Positions 48,180-60,556 of a DNA stretch of 64,000 nucleotides are shown here, piece after piece. The stretch lies in the NCBI RefSeq assembly GCF_014898055.3, contig NW_023600993.1, forward strand, positions 16,024,850 to 16,088,849, given 5' to 3'. The stretch's first letter is position 1, and the number at the start of each line of letters is the position of its first letter. This DNA is from Talpa occidentalis. Lineage: Eukaryota > Chordata > Mammalia > Eulipotyphla > Talpidae. The notes beneath the pieces were generated by a model that was given only the letters and a program-made list of their open reading frames with translations, had not been told where the DNA came from and did not search any database. Position numbers and translations under genes: made by a program.

Positions 48180-48500
48180 CAATCTTCAACCTTTCAATGT
48201 CAACAAAAACAAGGAAAGTCTAAGAAGCTGCCACAACCTAGAAAAATCCAGGGAGACTTGCCAAATAAATATGTGATAGTCTAGATGAGACCCTGGGATA
48301 GAAGAAAATGATGTTATATTAAAAACTAAAGAAATCTGAATAAGTTATGAATGTTGATGAATATTATATCCATATTTGTTTATTAATTATGAAAAATAGA
48401 TTATACTATTATGTTAATAGGAGAAATTGGGTTTATTAGAATTCTGTTCTTTGTAATTTTTCTGTAACTCTAAAACTATTATATAATAAAACATTTATTT
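48180..48500 (+). repeat. old interspersed repeat 3' end, same family as 24.8-25.0 kb
   Basis: It carries the same aaaaactaaagaaatctgaataa block and downstream order (gttgatga, attaattatga, ataggagaaattggg, tttctgtaactctaaaacta) ending in an A/T-rich tail. Likely LINE 3' UTR; family not assigned. Confidence 0.6.
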
Positions 48501-49859
48501 AAAAAACCCTCAGTGTTTATCATCTGTCAAATTCTTATGTTTCAAAGGCATAGTCTTGTTAACCTTTGTTATATATGTATATATATGAAATATATCCTTG
48601 ATGACATATAGCAATAGTCTAGCAAGTCTATCCCTTGCTGGATTAAATCTATAAAAGGCTTATGTCTACCTACTTCTCTGCACCAATTTTTTTCTCTTTA
48701 TTATTCTCTCTATGTATTATAAGTAATTTACTTTATTCCCAATTACATAACTCTTACAGAGCCCTTTATTATATATTTATATATTATATAAAATGGTTAT
48801 TTCCTACTCTGCTTTGCTAAGCTTCTCTGAACAGTCTTTAGATAGATGTATATTATCTTAATTATTCCTGACATTTGGGTTTTTTGGGAAAAAAATTGCA
48901 TTTTTGTTCTGACTAATGTGGATTAGACTCAAATTGTTCTCCCTTAAAGAAAACTAGTTTAATCCACCAGATTAACTTAACAACAAATTGAAAAGTTACT
49001 AAAACAGATATATAAATAGTGTGAATATACAATATATGGTATTCATCATTAAATAGTAACAGAATTAAATTTAATAATAGACATTCATCAGTTTTTCTGG
49101 GTTCTCACATCCCCTAAATGAGTCTACAATCTAATGGATTGTGAAAACATGAAGAGGCTCAGCAACCTGCCTCTTGGAGCCGCATTTACTACCTATCATA
49201 CCTGAACACAAATACATGTAGAATCATAAAGTGTCAAATTTCATGTTCAGATGCCAAACTGCAAGACAAGATTGATATTTACACCTGCAATTACAAACCT
49301 AAGCACACAGTACATTAGGTGTTCCAAGAGATATGAGATCACATTTCATAGGCACAGCCCGTGTGCTGGAAATCACAGCCTTCACTGATTCACCGTGAGT
49401 TTCTTTGCTTATAACCATAATTGCAGTCATGTGACCACTTTAGATTTATGATTTGGGGGAAAATCTCCCAATACATGCTCTGCTTTCATGTTGCTTCTTT
49501 TGCAAAAAGAAAAAAAAAAGATTGTCTAAATATGGAGCAGAGAAGAACAAAGGAAATGAAATAATTAAAAAATTAGAAGTAGGGAAAACATTTATCGGAT
49601 GAAATATCTTATTATGGGAATTACATGGGATCTTAAATCACACAGACTTTCTGGCTGCAAAAATATAGAAGAAGAAAAGTCAGGTGAACAAGGGGAAGGA
49701 ACAGATTCAAGATATAAAGGAAACACCCTTTGGAGACTTATCTAAGACATAGAGGAGACATCCACACGGTATTTTTTCATTTTCTCAAAGAAATTTTTGC
49801 AAATGTAATTTCTCTAGACAAAAGATTCAAAAAAAAAAGGATGAAGATAATGAAGATGT
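48501..49859. other. AT-rich intergenic sequence
   Basis: Short TA-rich tracts at 48572-48592 and 48768-48790; nothing else recognised. Confidence 0.45.
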
Positions 49860-50010
49860 ATTAAAACCACAGAATATGAAAATGGTGGAAAAAATGTAAA
49901 TACAACAGAGCTGCAAGTTTAAATATAGTAGGCAAACGAAATGCAAATTAAAAAATAATTAGTGACATGTTGGACAGATCAGGGAAAATAACTCAAAGTA
50001 AAATAATAAG
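49860..50010 (+). repeat. inverted repeat, left arm (151 bp)
   Basis: It is the reverse complement of 50401-50551 over all 151 bp with only three mismatches (about 98% identity, no gaps). The three differences are at gtaaAtac/gtaaGtac, gctGcaag/gctAcaag and atagTagg/atagCagg, all transitions. The match ends abruptly at both outer and inner edges. Confidence 0.95.
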
Positions 50011-50400
50011 AAAACTAAGATATAAAAATTGTTAAAAATAAAATGATAGGAAAACAAAGGAGCTGCTGTGGGCCATGCTCAGCGACTGGAAAGAGAGACC
50101 TGGAACCAGTTACCTACCTGTGGGCCCACAGCATCCCAGCATCTCTGGTGTCTCAGTTGCTTCCACAGCTCATCTGCTCTGGTGGACCTCACTGTTTTTC
50201 TCCCTCCATGTTGTGTTACTTTTGGAATCATCTTTCACTGAGATGAGAGAACCAGGCGAGCTTAAAGCTTTCCATCTTCAGGAACCTGCCCCTCATGGAC
50301 TATGACCTCTGTCTGCATAATCTGATTGACTCTTTTCTTTGCCCTCAGTGTCATCAGTGGCATTGTTGGCTACCAGTGGAATCATGTTGGCGTTTACCAT
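50011..50400. other. 390-bp spacer of the inverted repeat
   Basis: Less AT-rich than the arms and made of unique-looking sequence. Two overlapping plus-strand frames (50043-50246 and 50075-50305) show Pro/Ser/Leu-rich translations with no recognised domain. Not identified as any repeat family I know. Confidence 0.5.
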
Positions 50401-50551
50401 CTTATTATTTTACTTTGAGTTATTTTCCCTGATCTGTCCAACATGTCACTAATTATTTTTTAATTTGCATTTCGTTTGCCTGCTATATTTAAACTTGTAG
50501 CTCTGTTGTACTTACATTTTTTCCACCATTTTCATATTCTGTGGTTTTAAT
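50401..50551 (-). repeat. inverted repeat, right arm (151 bp)
   Basis: Partner of 49860-50010. Its outer end (50551) lies within a few bases of the tail end of the SINE at 50554-50824. Confidence 0.95.
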
Positions 50552-50553
50552 GA

Positions 50554-50824
50554 AAAAAAAAAAAGATTTATTTATTTATGCATACAAGAACTGGGGTACA
50601 GGCCAGAGGCGCAGGAGGTGAGAGGATTCAGCAGAGACAGAGTGGGGAACAGAACAGGAGGAATGACTGAAATGCACTACTGAAGGGAGCAGTGGGCGAA
50701 ACAGGAGAGGTCTGCTGCACCGTATGGGTTGCTCCTTGGCCAGCCGGGGATCGAACTCGTGCTGCAGAGGCTGCTGATTGCTTCTTAGTGCTGTGCTTAA
50801 CCCCTTGTGCCACCAGGGAGGCCC
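50554..50824 (-). mobile_element. tRNA-derived SINE with atypical tail junction
   Basis: Minus strand, full length, 'acaggccagaggcgcagg' subfamily, reverse B box ggatcgaactcgt near 50748-50760, head ending accagggaggccc. Where the other minus copies have a poly-T run before aagattta, this one has a run of about 12 A (50553-50564). It abuts the inverted-repeat arm. No TSD seen. Confidence 0.9.
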
Positions 50825-52799
50825 TGAACATGTACCTCTAAATCAAATACAGTGCTGTAAACCAGCATTACCCTCAATAAAAATAATTCAATTTAAAAAT
50901 GCAACAATTCAGTTTTTTATTTATTTCAGGAATTTGTTTTCTTCTCGAATAGGAGCCAATTAAAATGCATAGCACACCAGGTAGATGCAGGGAGGAGACC
51001 TTTGAAATTTGATTATTCAGACCGTGACTGAAAGACAGAATGCAAATATAAGAATGCCTTCTGATAGCAATATTTCATTTATGAAGTAATAGTTTCTCTT
51101 TTAATCAAAAGTTGAAGTCTAGAAAAGAAAACTAGGTTATCTATCTATGAATACTTGTCCTTGTCATAGATATTTATCAACACTGGGCATGGCTTAGCTA
51201 CATGTAGGGAACACTGTTTTGTGCCACCCAAATGAACTCTTTCAGAGAGAGAGATCTGTTTTCCCAGCTGCCTAGAATCCTGCCAGTTCCCAGGCCTCAG
51301 CGGTCAGCCCTCTCTGAACTCCACTCATCTAGAGAGAGTCACCTTGCCTGAGATCACTCTCTCTCTCCTCAGAGGCAGCCTGTACCCACCAACTAATGGA
51401 TGTGAGGGATAAAGGAGCAAGCTCTTTGCTCCTCTTTGAGACAACACTGAAAGGCTGTCTCAGTTTTAGAGCTTCCCTATGAGATCCTCTAAATCCTTTG
51501 TTAGGACTTTGTTGTGAAAACATCACAGCTCGTGTTTTTCTTCTGGGCAATCTTGCTTCGTTATCTTTCCTTACCCAGCACTGAAGGTAAGGTAAGGTGG
51601 AAGCAATAACTTAAAAACGACACCATGCAATGATAGGACTGTATGCACAATACAATCTAAATCATTATGTATTATATATATTTTGTTCCCAAAAGTAGAA
51701 TGCAGGATTCTGAAACTAAAGGGTGAAAATTGGGCAGCTTTGTGAGCCAGCACTTAGAATAACGCCCTTGGAAAATTTTTGCTTCCCATCCGCTCAAATC
51801 CAGATTCTAGGTGTTTTAGCTCCCACATAATTTTCCCACCAGGGGACAAAGAGAGATTCCTATAGTACTTTAAGGTATGGCTGCTATCAGCTACTTTAGA
51901 TATTTTAGGGTGCTAAGGGACCAGAAGGGAGCTACAGGAGTAATTAACTCTAATCAACGGTCAGAAGAAAGGCTGCTCTTGTGCAGGTGAGTATGGCTGA
52001 GTATGTTCAGCTTCCAGACAACCCCATAAGCAATCTCTTACCCAGATTTGATAGTAAATGAACAAGTACAACCACCAAGAACTTAGGTGGGCATGGTGGC
52101 AGGCGCCTCAGACACTTTAGGAATAGGATCTGATTTACATCAGCAGAGCGTAGCTAAGAGTGAGAGGATACTGCAATGGTTTAGTATAGGAGGAAAATAA
52201 TAAACCAGTTAGGGCAGGACAACGTCGGTGGTAGAAGCCATCATATATACAACTTATCTTCCCCTTATAAATCCACCCCAGGTAAACAAAACCACCCTAC
52301 TTCTAGAAGAGCTGCTCCTAGAAATGCACAGTATATTTGGATAATGCAAAAAGTGGACTGTACTAGAAATTATGATATGCCCCCCAGGTACCCCTTCTGA
52401 ATGGAATCAACCTGTGTGACTTGCTGCTAAGAGTGGAACCCAGGCAAAATAGTCAAACTGCTCTCAGACCCCCAAGTACAAGAAAGAAAAAAAAATAAAA
52501 TGACCTAAATATTTCTCTTTGAGGTTTAGATTTTCAGATAGCAGAACTGGACCTTATCTAACACAACTGGAGTAAGCAGAAGTAAACAATTTGAGCTGAG
52601 CTGCCATGACAGCTGGAGATTGAGAAAGCAGAGGAGAGGGTTGCCCAGAAGCAGGGGCCACCAACAGAAAGTCAAAGATCCAGTTATCTGAAGAAAAACC
52701 TCTTCATACTTCATGTATGAAGTCCTTGTGACTTGCCAATGAACCTCAGCCGAGTCCACATTTCTGTGCTTCCAACCTACTTTTCAGCCATTAAAGTTT
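50825..52799. other. intergenic sequence, nothing assigned
   Basis: Frames at 51329-51550 and 52526-52759 (minus) have no recognisable family features. No repeat recognised. Confidence 0.4.
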
Positions 52800-52807
52800 A
52801 ATTCTTT

Positions 52808-53067
52808 GGGGGCCGTCCTGGTGGCATGGCATGCTAAGTCTCTGTGCTATCAATCCCATGGCCTGAGTTTGATCCCTGGCTGGGGAGCTGACCCACATGG
52901 CACAACAGACCTCTCCTGTCTCACCCGCTGCTCCCCTCAGCAGTGCATTTCAGTAGATCCTCCTGTTCTGTTCCCTACTTGGTCTGTGGTGAATCCTCTC
53001 ACCCCCTGCACCTCTGGCCTATATCCCAATTCTTCTGTGCAGAAATAAGTCAATCTTTAACAAAAAA
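52808..53067 (+). mobile_element. tRNA-derived SINE, diverged head
   Basis: Head ggggccgtcctggtggcat with B-box-like gagtttgatccct, body ctctcctgtctcacccgctg, tail gcagaaataagtcaatcttt. Flanks ttaattctttg and ttaactcctttg suggest a diverged TSD. Among the more diverged copies in the window. Confidence 0.88.
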
Positions 53068-53944
53068 TTAACTCCTTTGTTCTCAACCCTGGTCCCGCAA
53101 AATGATATGTATGACCTCATTTCCTTTCTTGACCAGAGAAGATTTGACTTATCTCCTACCTTCTTGCCATTGATTCTGAAAGCCGATTTCTCAAATACTC
53201 CTTGTCCTTATCTCACCTATGCACACTGGATGGGGAAACCCATTGTTCTGTAACAAAAGCACTAGTGGCCAATAAAATAGGATTAATCCTAAGCAAGACA
53301 GCTAATAAAAATGTATGGACTATTTGGTCATTAACATAGACTTTCTAGAGCTGGCTGTAATGAATGCTGCCAGTTGCCCTCAATTGAAGGGAGTTGCTTC
53401 ATCCAATATCTCATCACCTTTTGGGGCAAACTGCATCTGGCAAAATGTGGATATAAAGGCCTGGTCCCTTTGGCTAACCTTGAGATAACTATAAAGGTGT
53501 AATCCCAACTTCACAGCACTCACTGGGGTCACCTGAGGCTTTGGCTAAGATTGCATCATAGACCCAGTTCTTGCTCTCCCCAGTTTTGCTTCATTCCTTC
53601 CCACACTAGAGTAAATCAAGAGAACATTCCCTAATTAACTCCCTAAATGCTAATCTGTGTCAAGATTTCCTAGGGAATCCAATTTGCAATATTGTCCAAA
53701 AATAAAAGGTGGTTGAGTCATTTCCATTCTTAAGATGGAATGAATACAACTATATCATGATTTTGAAGAATGCTTGGTAATGTATATAAATGTTCATTTC
53801 GTAATAGAGTATTGAACGCAAAAGAAGGAAGGTATAGAATATGATGAAGACAGATGAGAGAGGCAGAAAGAAAGATCTGAAAGAAAATGCCCCAGTGGCT
53901 TATATAGATTATCTAAACAAAAATATTGTGACTTCTTTCTTTTG
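53068..53944. other. intergenic sequence, nothing recognised
   Basis: No repeat or gene identified; frames short. Confidence 0.45.
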
Positions 53945-54249
53945 TGCTTTTCTGTTTCTTTTTTTTTTTTTTTTAAGATTTATTTATTTATTTACACAAG
54001 CACTGGGTACAGTCAGAAGCGCCGGATGGTGAGAGAATTCACCAGAGCCAGAGCCGGGAGCAGAACAGGTAGAAGGAGCAAGGTACACTGCTGAGGGGAG
54101 CAGCGGGCACAGCAGGAGAGGTCTGCGCGCCATGTGGGACCCTCGCCCGGAAGCTGGGGATCCAACCAGCGCTGCAGAGTCTGCCAGCAGATTTGAAGCC
54201 CAGTGCTCAACTGCTGCTCCATTGGGGAGGCCCTGCTTTTCTGTTTCTT
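53945..54249 (-). mobile_element. tRNA-derived SINE, 'gtacagtcagaag' subfamily, perfect TSD
   Basis: The body is 53961-54233, minus strand, with a poly-T tail of about 14 and a complete head. A perfect 16-bp TSD (53945-53960 and 54234-54249). It contains several CpGs (gcgccgg, gcgcgcc), consistent with youth. Confidence 0.95.
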
Positions 54250-56600
54250 AACTCTCCACTATTGGTATGTATTGATTTTTAATTGGAAAGGGATATTTTA
54301 GTATCCCTCTTGGTGTTTGGTCTGATAGCACTGTATATTTTAGAAAATTCTGGGAGCCTTGCGATTTTCATACACTGCCAAGATGGCTTTTTCAAATTTA
54401 TCATTTTAAGGGAGCTATACATGTCTTCGATTTAGCCCAGGTAGTAATTTGGGTAAGGTACTTTCTATGCTTTCCTTTGAGATGAAATACTGAATAATTG
54501 TTATTTTCAAATGTATGTCTCCGTGAGAGCTTGCCAGCCTAACTTCTCACTTTTCTGCCTTTTGGACAAGAGACCTTGTCCAAACCTTGCCATTGCCTGC
54601 TCACACTGCCCAAATGCTGAGTGTGCAGCTGTACACTTTGTGATAACACTTCACACCTAATCCACACCCATCAACTCCCTCACTGAAAAGGCCCAGGGGT
54701 AGCATCGAGCTACCAATTTCAAGCTCTCCGCCTTCGTATGACATGCACAGCCTCCTCATGAGTCACCACTCATCTGATGAATTTTTTATCCCCTCTCACT
54801 CCTCCATCACTGATGTTTAACCTTGGGCCCAAGAGCAATAGAGGCAATTGAAAAGGAGGTGTGTGTGTGTGTGTATGTGTGTGTGTGTATGCACGCACAT
54901 GTGTAAGGGGGCAAGATGTTGTCTTTTTAAACAACCAATTCCCTCAAGAACTGATTTCTTCAAAATTGGAAAGATCCTTTATTTTGACTGACTGGCTGAT
55001 GTGATGTCTGGTTAAGTGATTGCCTTCTGTGCTGGCACTGGTGACTGATACGGGTTGACAGGCCCAGGTAACTGAAATAGGCATCTACTGCCAGCTGTTG
55101 TTAAATGAACCAAGGAAAGAAGAGGATTAAAATATCCTACATCTGTGGTCCCAAGAATGAGACTATAGCAATGCAGCAGTAACAGAGACAGGGACATAGA
55201 GGTATTAACTAGCTTTCTATTCTTGTCACCATTTTAAGACAAGATGGGTGTGCATTTTGTAGGTAGAGCTCATTCCTGTTATAGATTTTCAAAATGTATA
55301 TAATTTCTGCAAGTGTTATGTTACCCAGAATCAGTGTCATACATTCCTTTCCTTTTTTTTTCATTTCCCTTTTTAGATTGTCTCCCAACACAGTCAATCT
55401 GCCCAATAGAAAATGAGGCATGTGACGTTTGTTACATGTTTTTGGGAATTCATTTCTACGTCTGTCTAGCCACCTTTGTTATTATTTTGAAATCACTTGA
55501 AACTTTGAAACTAGCCTAATAACTTACATGGCATATACAGATATTAAAGAAACCTGAATCTTTGGACAAAGCTTGCCAGCAAATTGAGGAGGCAAATTAT
55601 TATCCAACAAATGTCAGTATAACCTGAGGTTCCACATTATAAAATCATTTCCAAGGCCTAATCAGCAGCTTATCTATTTTCAGCAGTATTTGACACAGCA
55701 TAATTTTACTGCATCAAAGACACGTGGGCAGTCTTATGGCATTCCTCACTGGGGTGGATTTAACTAAGTGAAGAAGGTTTGGGCTTATTTTGGAATCTTT
55801 GCTTCAAGTCCAAGTAATTTAGAGCTGAGTATGCTTGAAATAGTCAACTGCTTTCTTCCCTATGTGCCAATTTTAGGTGTACTTTCACGCATAAGGAATG
55901 TGCCCCAAATGAAAAGTAGCAGATTCAACACACATCTAATTATTACTTGCCAAAGAGGCCAAATTTGGCATCTGCATTAAGCATAATTGAATTCACTAAA
56001 CAAAGAAAAGTTCATAAGATAATCAGAGTAGGTTAACTATATGACAGTGAATGTGTATGCATGGGGAGGGGGCAGGGTTAGCTTAAAAAGATAATAAAAA
56101 ATAATCAAGAGCTAAATGGTTGATTTAATTTCATTGACAAGTACAATGCTTGAAATGGAAATCAAGGGAACTATCTTGATAATTGTTTTTACAACTACCG
56201 AGACAAAATTGTTCCTGAAATATTCAGATAGTTATTTTACATATCCATCTCATTTTGTACTTCAAAATAGAGAATTTCAGACCTCAGCCATCAAAAATTT
56301 ATCAAATGCATAGTCATTAAAAGAAGGAATAGATTTCTACATATAAATGAGATAAATTTTTAAAAAACAAATGAATAGATTAAAGAATGAATGGATGAAG
56401 ACAGTAACTAGTAACTTCTAGTTTTCAAAAATTTTTACACATATGCATTAAGGGCTAATTGTTAAAAATAAGACATATGAAATGCAAATTAGAGAATTGC
56501 TTGTTACTTCTTTTTTCTCAACCACCAATCCATTCTAGGCTCTACCCAAATTATTTACAAAAATAGCAGTATAGGGAAATACACCACCTAACATACTAGG
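54250..56600. other. intergenic sequence with a GT microsatellite
   Basis: Nothing recognised except the repeat at 54859-54905. Frames at 55768-55980 and 56116-56313 (+) are unremarkable. Confidence 0.45.
54859..54905. repeat. (GT)n microsatellite
   Basis: Interrupted GT run ending in gtatgcacgcacatgtgt. Confidence 0.95.
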
Positions 56601-56656
56601 TACAATGTCACTCATGCATCCTCTCTTTCTCTCTTTTCATGCACTCATATATAATC

Positions 56657-56693
56657 CATCATTCATCCATTCATTCATTCATTCATTCATTCA
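56657..56693. repeat. (CATT)n microsatellite
   Basis: Tetranucleotide run of cattcatt units, about eight copies. Confidence 0.95.
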
Positions 56694-56952
56694 ACACACT
56701 CATCATCCACAATATTATACTGAAACTCTGACACATACAAAAAGAAACAAAGTTTGGTTTCTTAATTCCAGGTGTTTATTCCTTAAGTATCTTTGCCTTT
56801 TGAGCTCTATGATGTGATACAGTTACTGAGAAGAGGGAAGTATGAATAGGGATTATATCCATATCCGTGGTGTGATGAAATTCATGGTAGATGAGGTCCC
56901 TGAAAAAATTATCAGCAAAATAGAAGATGTACATCCAATCTAAGATGATACT

Positions 56953-57051
56953 TGTATGTATGTAGATATATGTGTGTGTGTATGTATGTATGTGTGTGTG
57001 TATATACATATATATACACACACATATATATATGTGTATGTGTATATATAT
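56953..57051. repeat. compound TGTA/TG/TA/CA microsatellite
   Basis: About 100 bp of tgta, tg, ta and ca dinucleotide/tetranucleotide runs, partly self-complementary (tg-rich half followed by ca-rich part). Confidence 0.95.
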
Positions 57052-57443
57052 CTTCTACATATCAAGTGTTTTTTGGAAATAAGGGGTGTACACTAAACAC
57101 TGCTAAATAAATGAATTAACCAATGCAGAGGGGTGAAATGGAATTAGGTAATGATTAGTTTTGTCTTTGATTGGCTTTAGGTATAAAGAAATAAAGAATT
57201 TCTTATTTCAACCAGGTCATGAAATGCAGAATACTTCGAAAATATTGTAAGTTTGTTTTAAGACTTGATATTTATCCCAATGAATACAAATAAAGGAACG
57301 ATAATTAACATACTCCAGCCTCCACATGACATGTATGGCTGTCTCTGTGATGGATGAGGAGTAACACCTGGAGGTTTGAATGATATATTTAAATAGGAAA
57401 AGGAGAGCAATCCATTGTCACCATCATAATGAAAGACAGGAAG

Positions 57444-57707
57444 ATTTTTTTTAAAGATTTGTTTATGCATGCAAGAGCTGGGGTACAAGCCAGCAGTGTG
57501 GGGAGTGAGAGGATTCACCAGAGACAGGGCAGGGAACAGAAGAGGCAGATTGACTGAAATACACTGCTGAGGGGAGCAGCAGGTGAGTCAGGAGAGGTCT
57601 GCTGCTCCATATGAGTAGCTCCCTGGCTGAGGATCAAACTCGTGCTGCAGTACCTGCGGATACCTTCATAGGTTGTGCCTTAACCCCTCGCATCACCAGG
57701 AAGGCCC
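57444..57707 (-). mobile_element. tRNA-derived SINE
   Basis: Minus strand. Tail tttttaaagatttgtttatg, body gtgagaggattcaccagagac, reverse head gccttaacccctcgcatcac then aggaaggccc. One short deletion occurs around the ccctggctgagg region. TSD not clear. Confidence 0.9.
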
Positions 57708-58944
57708 AGAAACACTTTCTAATACACATACTACCTTAGGACTGGGGCAAATTCTGCACAAGGCCAGAGATGGAGTAGCTTGATGTTCTTTGGTCTCTTT
57801 TTATAGGAGCACTGAGAATTACTTATGACACTCTGAAATACTTCCCTTAACTACCCTCTCACATATGAAAACTAGGTAATGAGTTGGCCATTCCATTAAG
57901 AGGAGGGAGAAATATCAGTCAAAGCAACACAGACAGAAATAGAAGAATGTGGAGATTCAAGTTTAATTTTAAAAGCAACGTGAAAAAGAACAATGGCAAA
58001 TTTTTAGGAAAAAACTATTAGTTCATTATAAATTACACTCCAAGTTTACGTTATTATTTGAGAAATATATTGATTTTCAATGTCTATAGATAGTAAATAT
58101 ACTACTTTCCTTTAGGATTGTAAAGGAGCATTACAAAGTGCATATTATCCAAAGGGGGCAGTGGGAGGGATAACCTGGGCCTCTAGTTAACTAGATTATA
58201 TGAAAGCTTCAGTCCTGATGGAGAGAAACTTCTCATTCAATTCTCAAGGCACTGCTATTTATACAACTGGTAGAAAATTAGTATCATGAAAATTGGCAGA
58301 CTCAAAAAGATATCCTTAAACAACTCTTAGAATTCTTTGGGTTTTTATATTTAGCCCCCGAGAATGATGTGGAATTGGGTGTGCATTGTCTAAGTTCCAG
58401 TTTGGCTGAAGGTCTAACAAGCACATCGAGCTGGGAGCTTCTTGGACCAGGTAGTACACAGCAGATTTTGCCTACGAGATAGCAAATGAATCTTCACTGA
58501 GAAACGAGAGACAACTCCCAGAGCCAAAGGCAGAACGATGTTTCTTAAATACCATCAGGGTGTTCTAGAGATTTCCCATATTCTGAGGTAAAAAGCACCA
58601 GTTCAAAGTTCAGACAAAGGTAAGGACCTTCAAGAAGAGAGTAATCATGAGTCAGAAAGACATGATTAATGTGTGGAGGTGTGTTTAAATCATTGGCATT
58701 ACAGAGGAGAGGGAATATCTAGCCCTATTTCCCTGCCTTACACGTTATATCAAGGTGACTTGGGAAGAAGGTGGGACTTATCTATAGACACACCTCCCCC
58801 CAACACTGGTGAGTCTTCATCCATAGTAGCAGTTCAGCAATGTTCAAATTTATGTATCTGTCTTCCAAGTAGACTGTCATTTAATTTTTTTAATTTTTTT
58901 TAATAGATTGAAAGACAATTTTCTAACCTTAGAGTTAACTTCTT
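57708..58944. other. intergenic sequence, nothing recognised
   Basis: No gene or repeat recognised; a Pro/Ser frame at 58673-58903 is unremarkable. Confidence 0.45.
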
Positions 58945-59300
58945 TTCTCTTTGTTTGTGCTGCTGTAACAAAATGCCAAAGTCTGGCTGGAGTATAAACA
59001 ACAGAAATCTCTCACTGTTCCCAGGCTGCGAGTCTGGGTAGGGGCATCAGTATCATCAGGTGAAGCCGCTCATCCTCCCACAGGTGCAAATGGCTGCGTG
59101 CTCACATGGTGGGAAGGCCTAGGGGGATTTGTGGGGGACCTTTGGAAAGAGCATGAAATTCCAGTCATGAGGACTTTATTCTCATAATCTAAGGACTTCC
59201 CCACCTCTTAACACCATCAAAAGGGCTTTAGGATTCAAGAGGAGAATTTGGAGGCAGAGGGAGGGGAACACAGTCATAATCTTTAGAGGTTATGGAGATG
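58945..59300 (-). mobile_element. MLT1-type (MaLR) LTR
   Basis: Good reverse match to the mammal-wide MLT1 LTR: gtttgtgctgctgtaacaaa, tataaacaacagaaatctct, gtgctcacatggtgggaagg, gactttattctcataatcta, cacctcttaacaccatca in order. Confidence 0.85.
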
Positions 59301-59384
59301 AGCAGACTGTTCACTTAGGTGTCCAAAATGAAACAGGCTTCCTACACTCAACCCTGTGTAATGCCCCCCACCCCCATACTGACT

Positions 59385-59785
59385 CTGGACTTGGTCACAG
59401 GACTTACCTTGGTCAATGGGACATTAGTAAGTATGGAACAAGAAACTTAATAAGCACTTGCACATTTTGCTTCCTATTTAGAATATTCCCGCTTGAATGA
59501 CTATACTGTGAGGAAGTGCAATGTAACCAATGGAAGGACTAAATGGAAAAGAATGAAGAAAATTAGCCTGTAACCAGAACCCCAAGGATCCAGATACACT
59601 GATGCCACTGGAGAGTCATGGGCAGTCCCGACTCTTTGAGCTTCACCAGCTGAAGTCCGGAACAACATGGAAAGACATGAGCTTATTTCCAGAAGGGTAA
59701 CCAACAGCAACAGCAAAAATGGTGGTTATTTGAAGTCACTAAGTGATGTAAGAGAAACAGGTAGTTTGAATGATCCCTTAGTTAA
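59385..59785 (+). mobile_element. old MLT1-like LTR
   Basis: Plus orientation: caatgggacattagtaagt, gcttgaatgac..., ccggaacaacatgg and the near-terminal aatggtggttatttgaagtc/actaag, which parallels the usual gttgttttaagccactaag of these LTRs. It directly follows the reverse-oriented MLT1. Confidence 0.6.
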
Positions 59786-60556
59786 AAGGCCAAGGTTGCT
59801 GTAGGAGTAACATCAAAGGTGATGTGCTTCAATTATTGTCCCATAGAAATGCTTTTTTAGAAATGTCCCTCCCTTTTAGGTCAAAATTCAAATTGTCTTT
59901 GGACACCAGAAATAGTATTTTATAATACTATTTAGGTACTTATAATACATGATGTGAGTTTATTACTTCCTATTTATTTATTTTAAATATCAGTATCAGG
60001 ACATTCATTTAGTGGAAATTCTCAGAAATGGAAAATGAGGTGGAAAATCATACATCTGACTGGCTTTTCTCAAGATGAAAATTCACCAAATATAAAAATG
60101 TCTTTTTTTTTTTGTATTTACAAAGTAGGAGCCAGAGTCCACAGCTTGCTGCTTTTGCACAGAAATGTCATTAATATTCATTTACTGGAATATAGCTTAC
60201 CATGCAAATTGACCTTAACATTCATGTAGTGCAACACATTTAGAAATCTCTAGCTATTACATTGGTTTAATTCTCAAATTTAGCTGCACATCCTATTGAC
60301 TGTTTTTGCCTGTAGTGAAATATGAGGGCCATGTTATATCAATTCCTCCACCAACTACCGTGTAGGCAAAATTATCACGTCTACTGTGTAATATCTGAAA
60401 GTTCTTGACCAATGCCTGGAAGGCCGCCCTCCAATCCCAACTGTTTCGTGTTCTCATCAGCCCTTACTCTACCTTGATTGAACAATTGTTCCAATTTAAA
60501 AAAATGTAAGCACTCAGTTGGCATAAATAGAAGTTATCTGGAAAACCTTGCATTTA
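59786..60556. other. intergenic sequence, nothing recognised
   Basis: AT-rich, no recognised feature. Confidence 0.45.
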
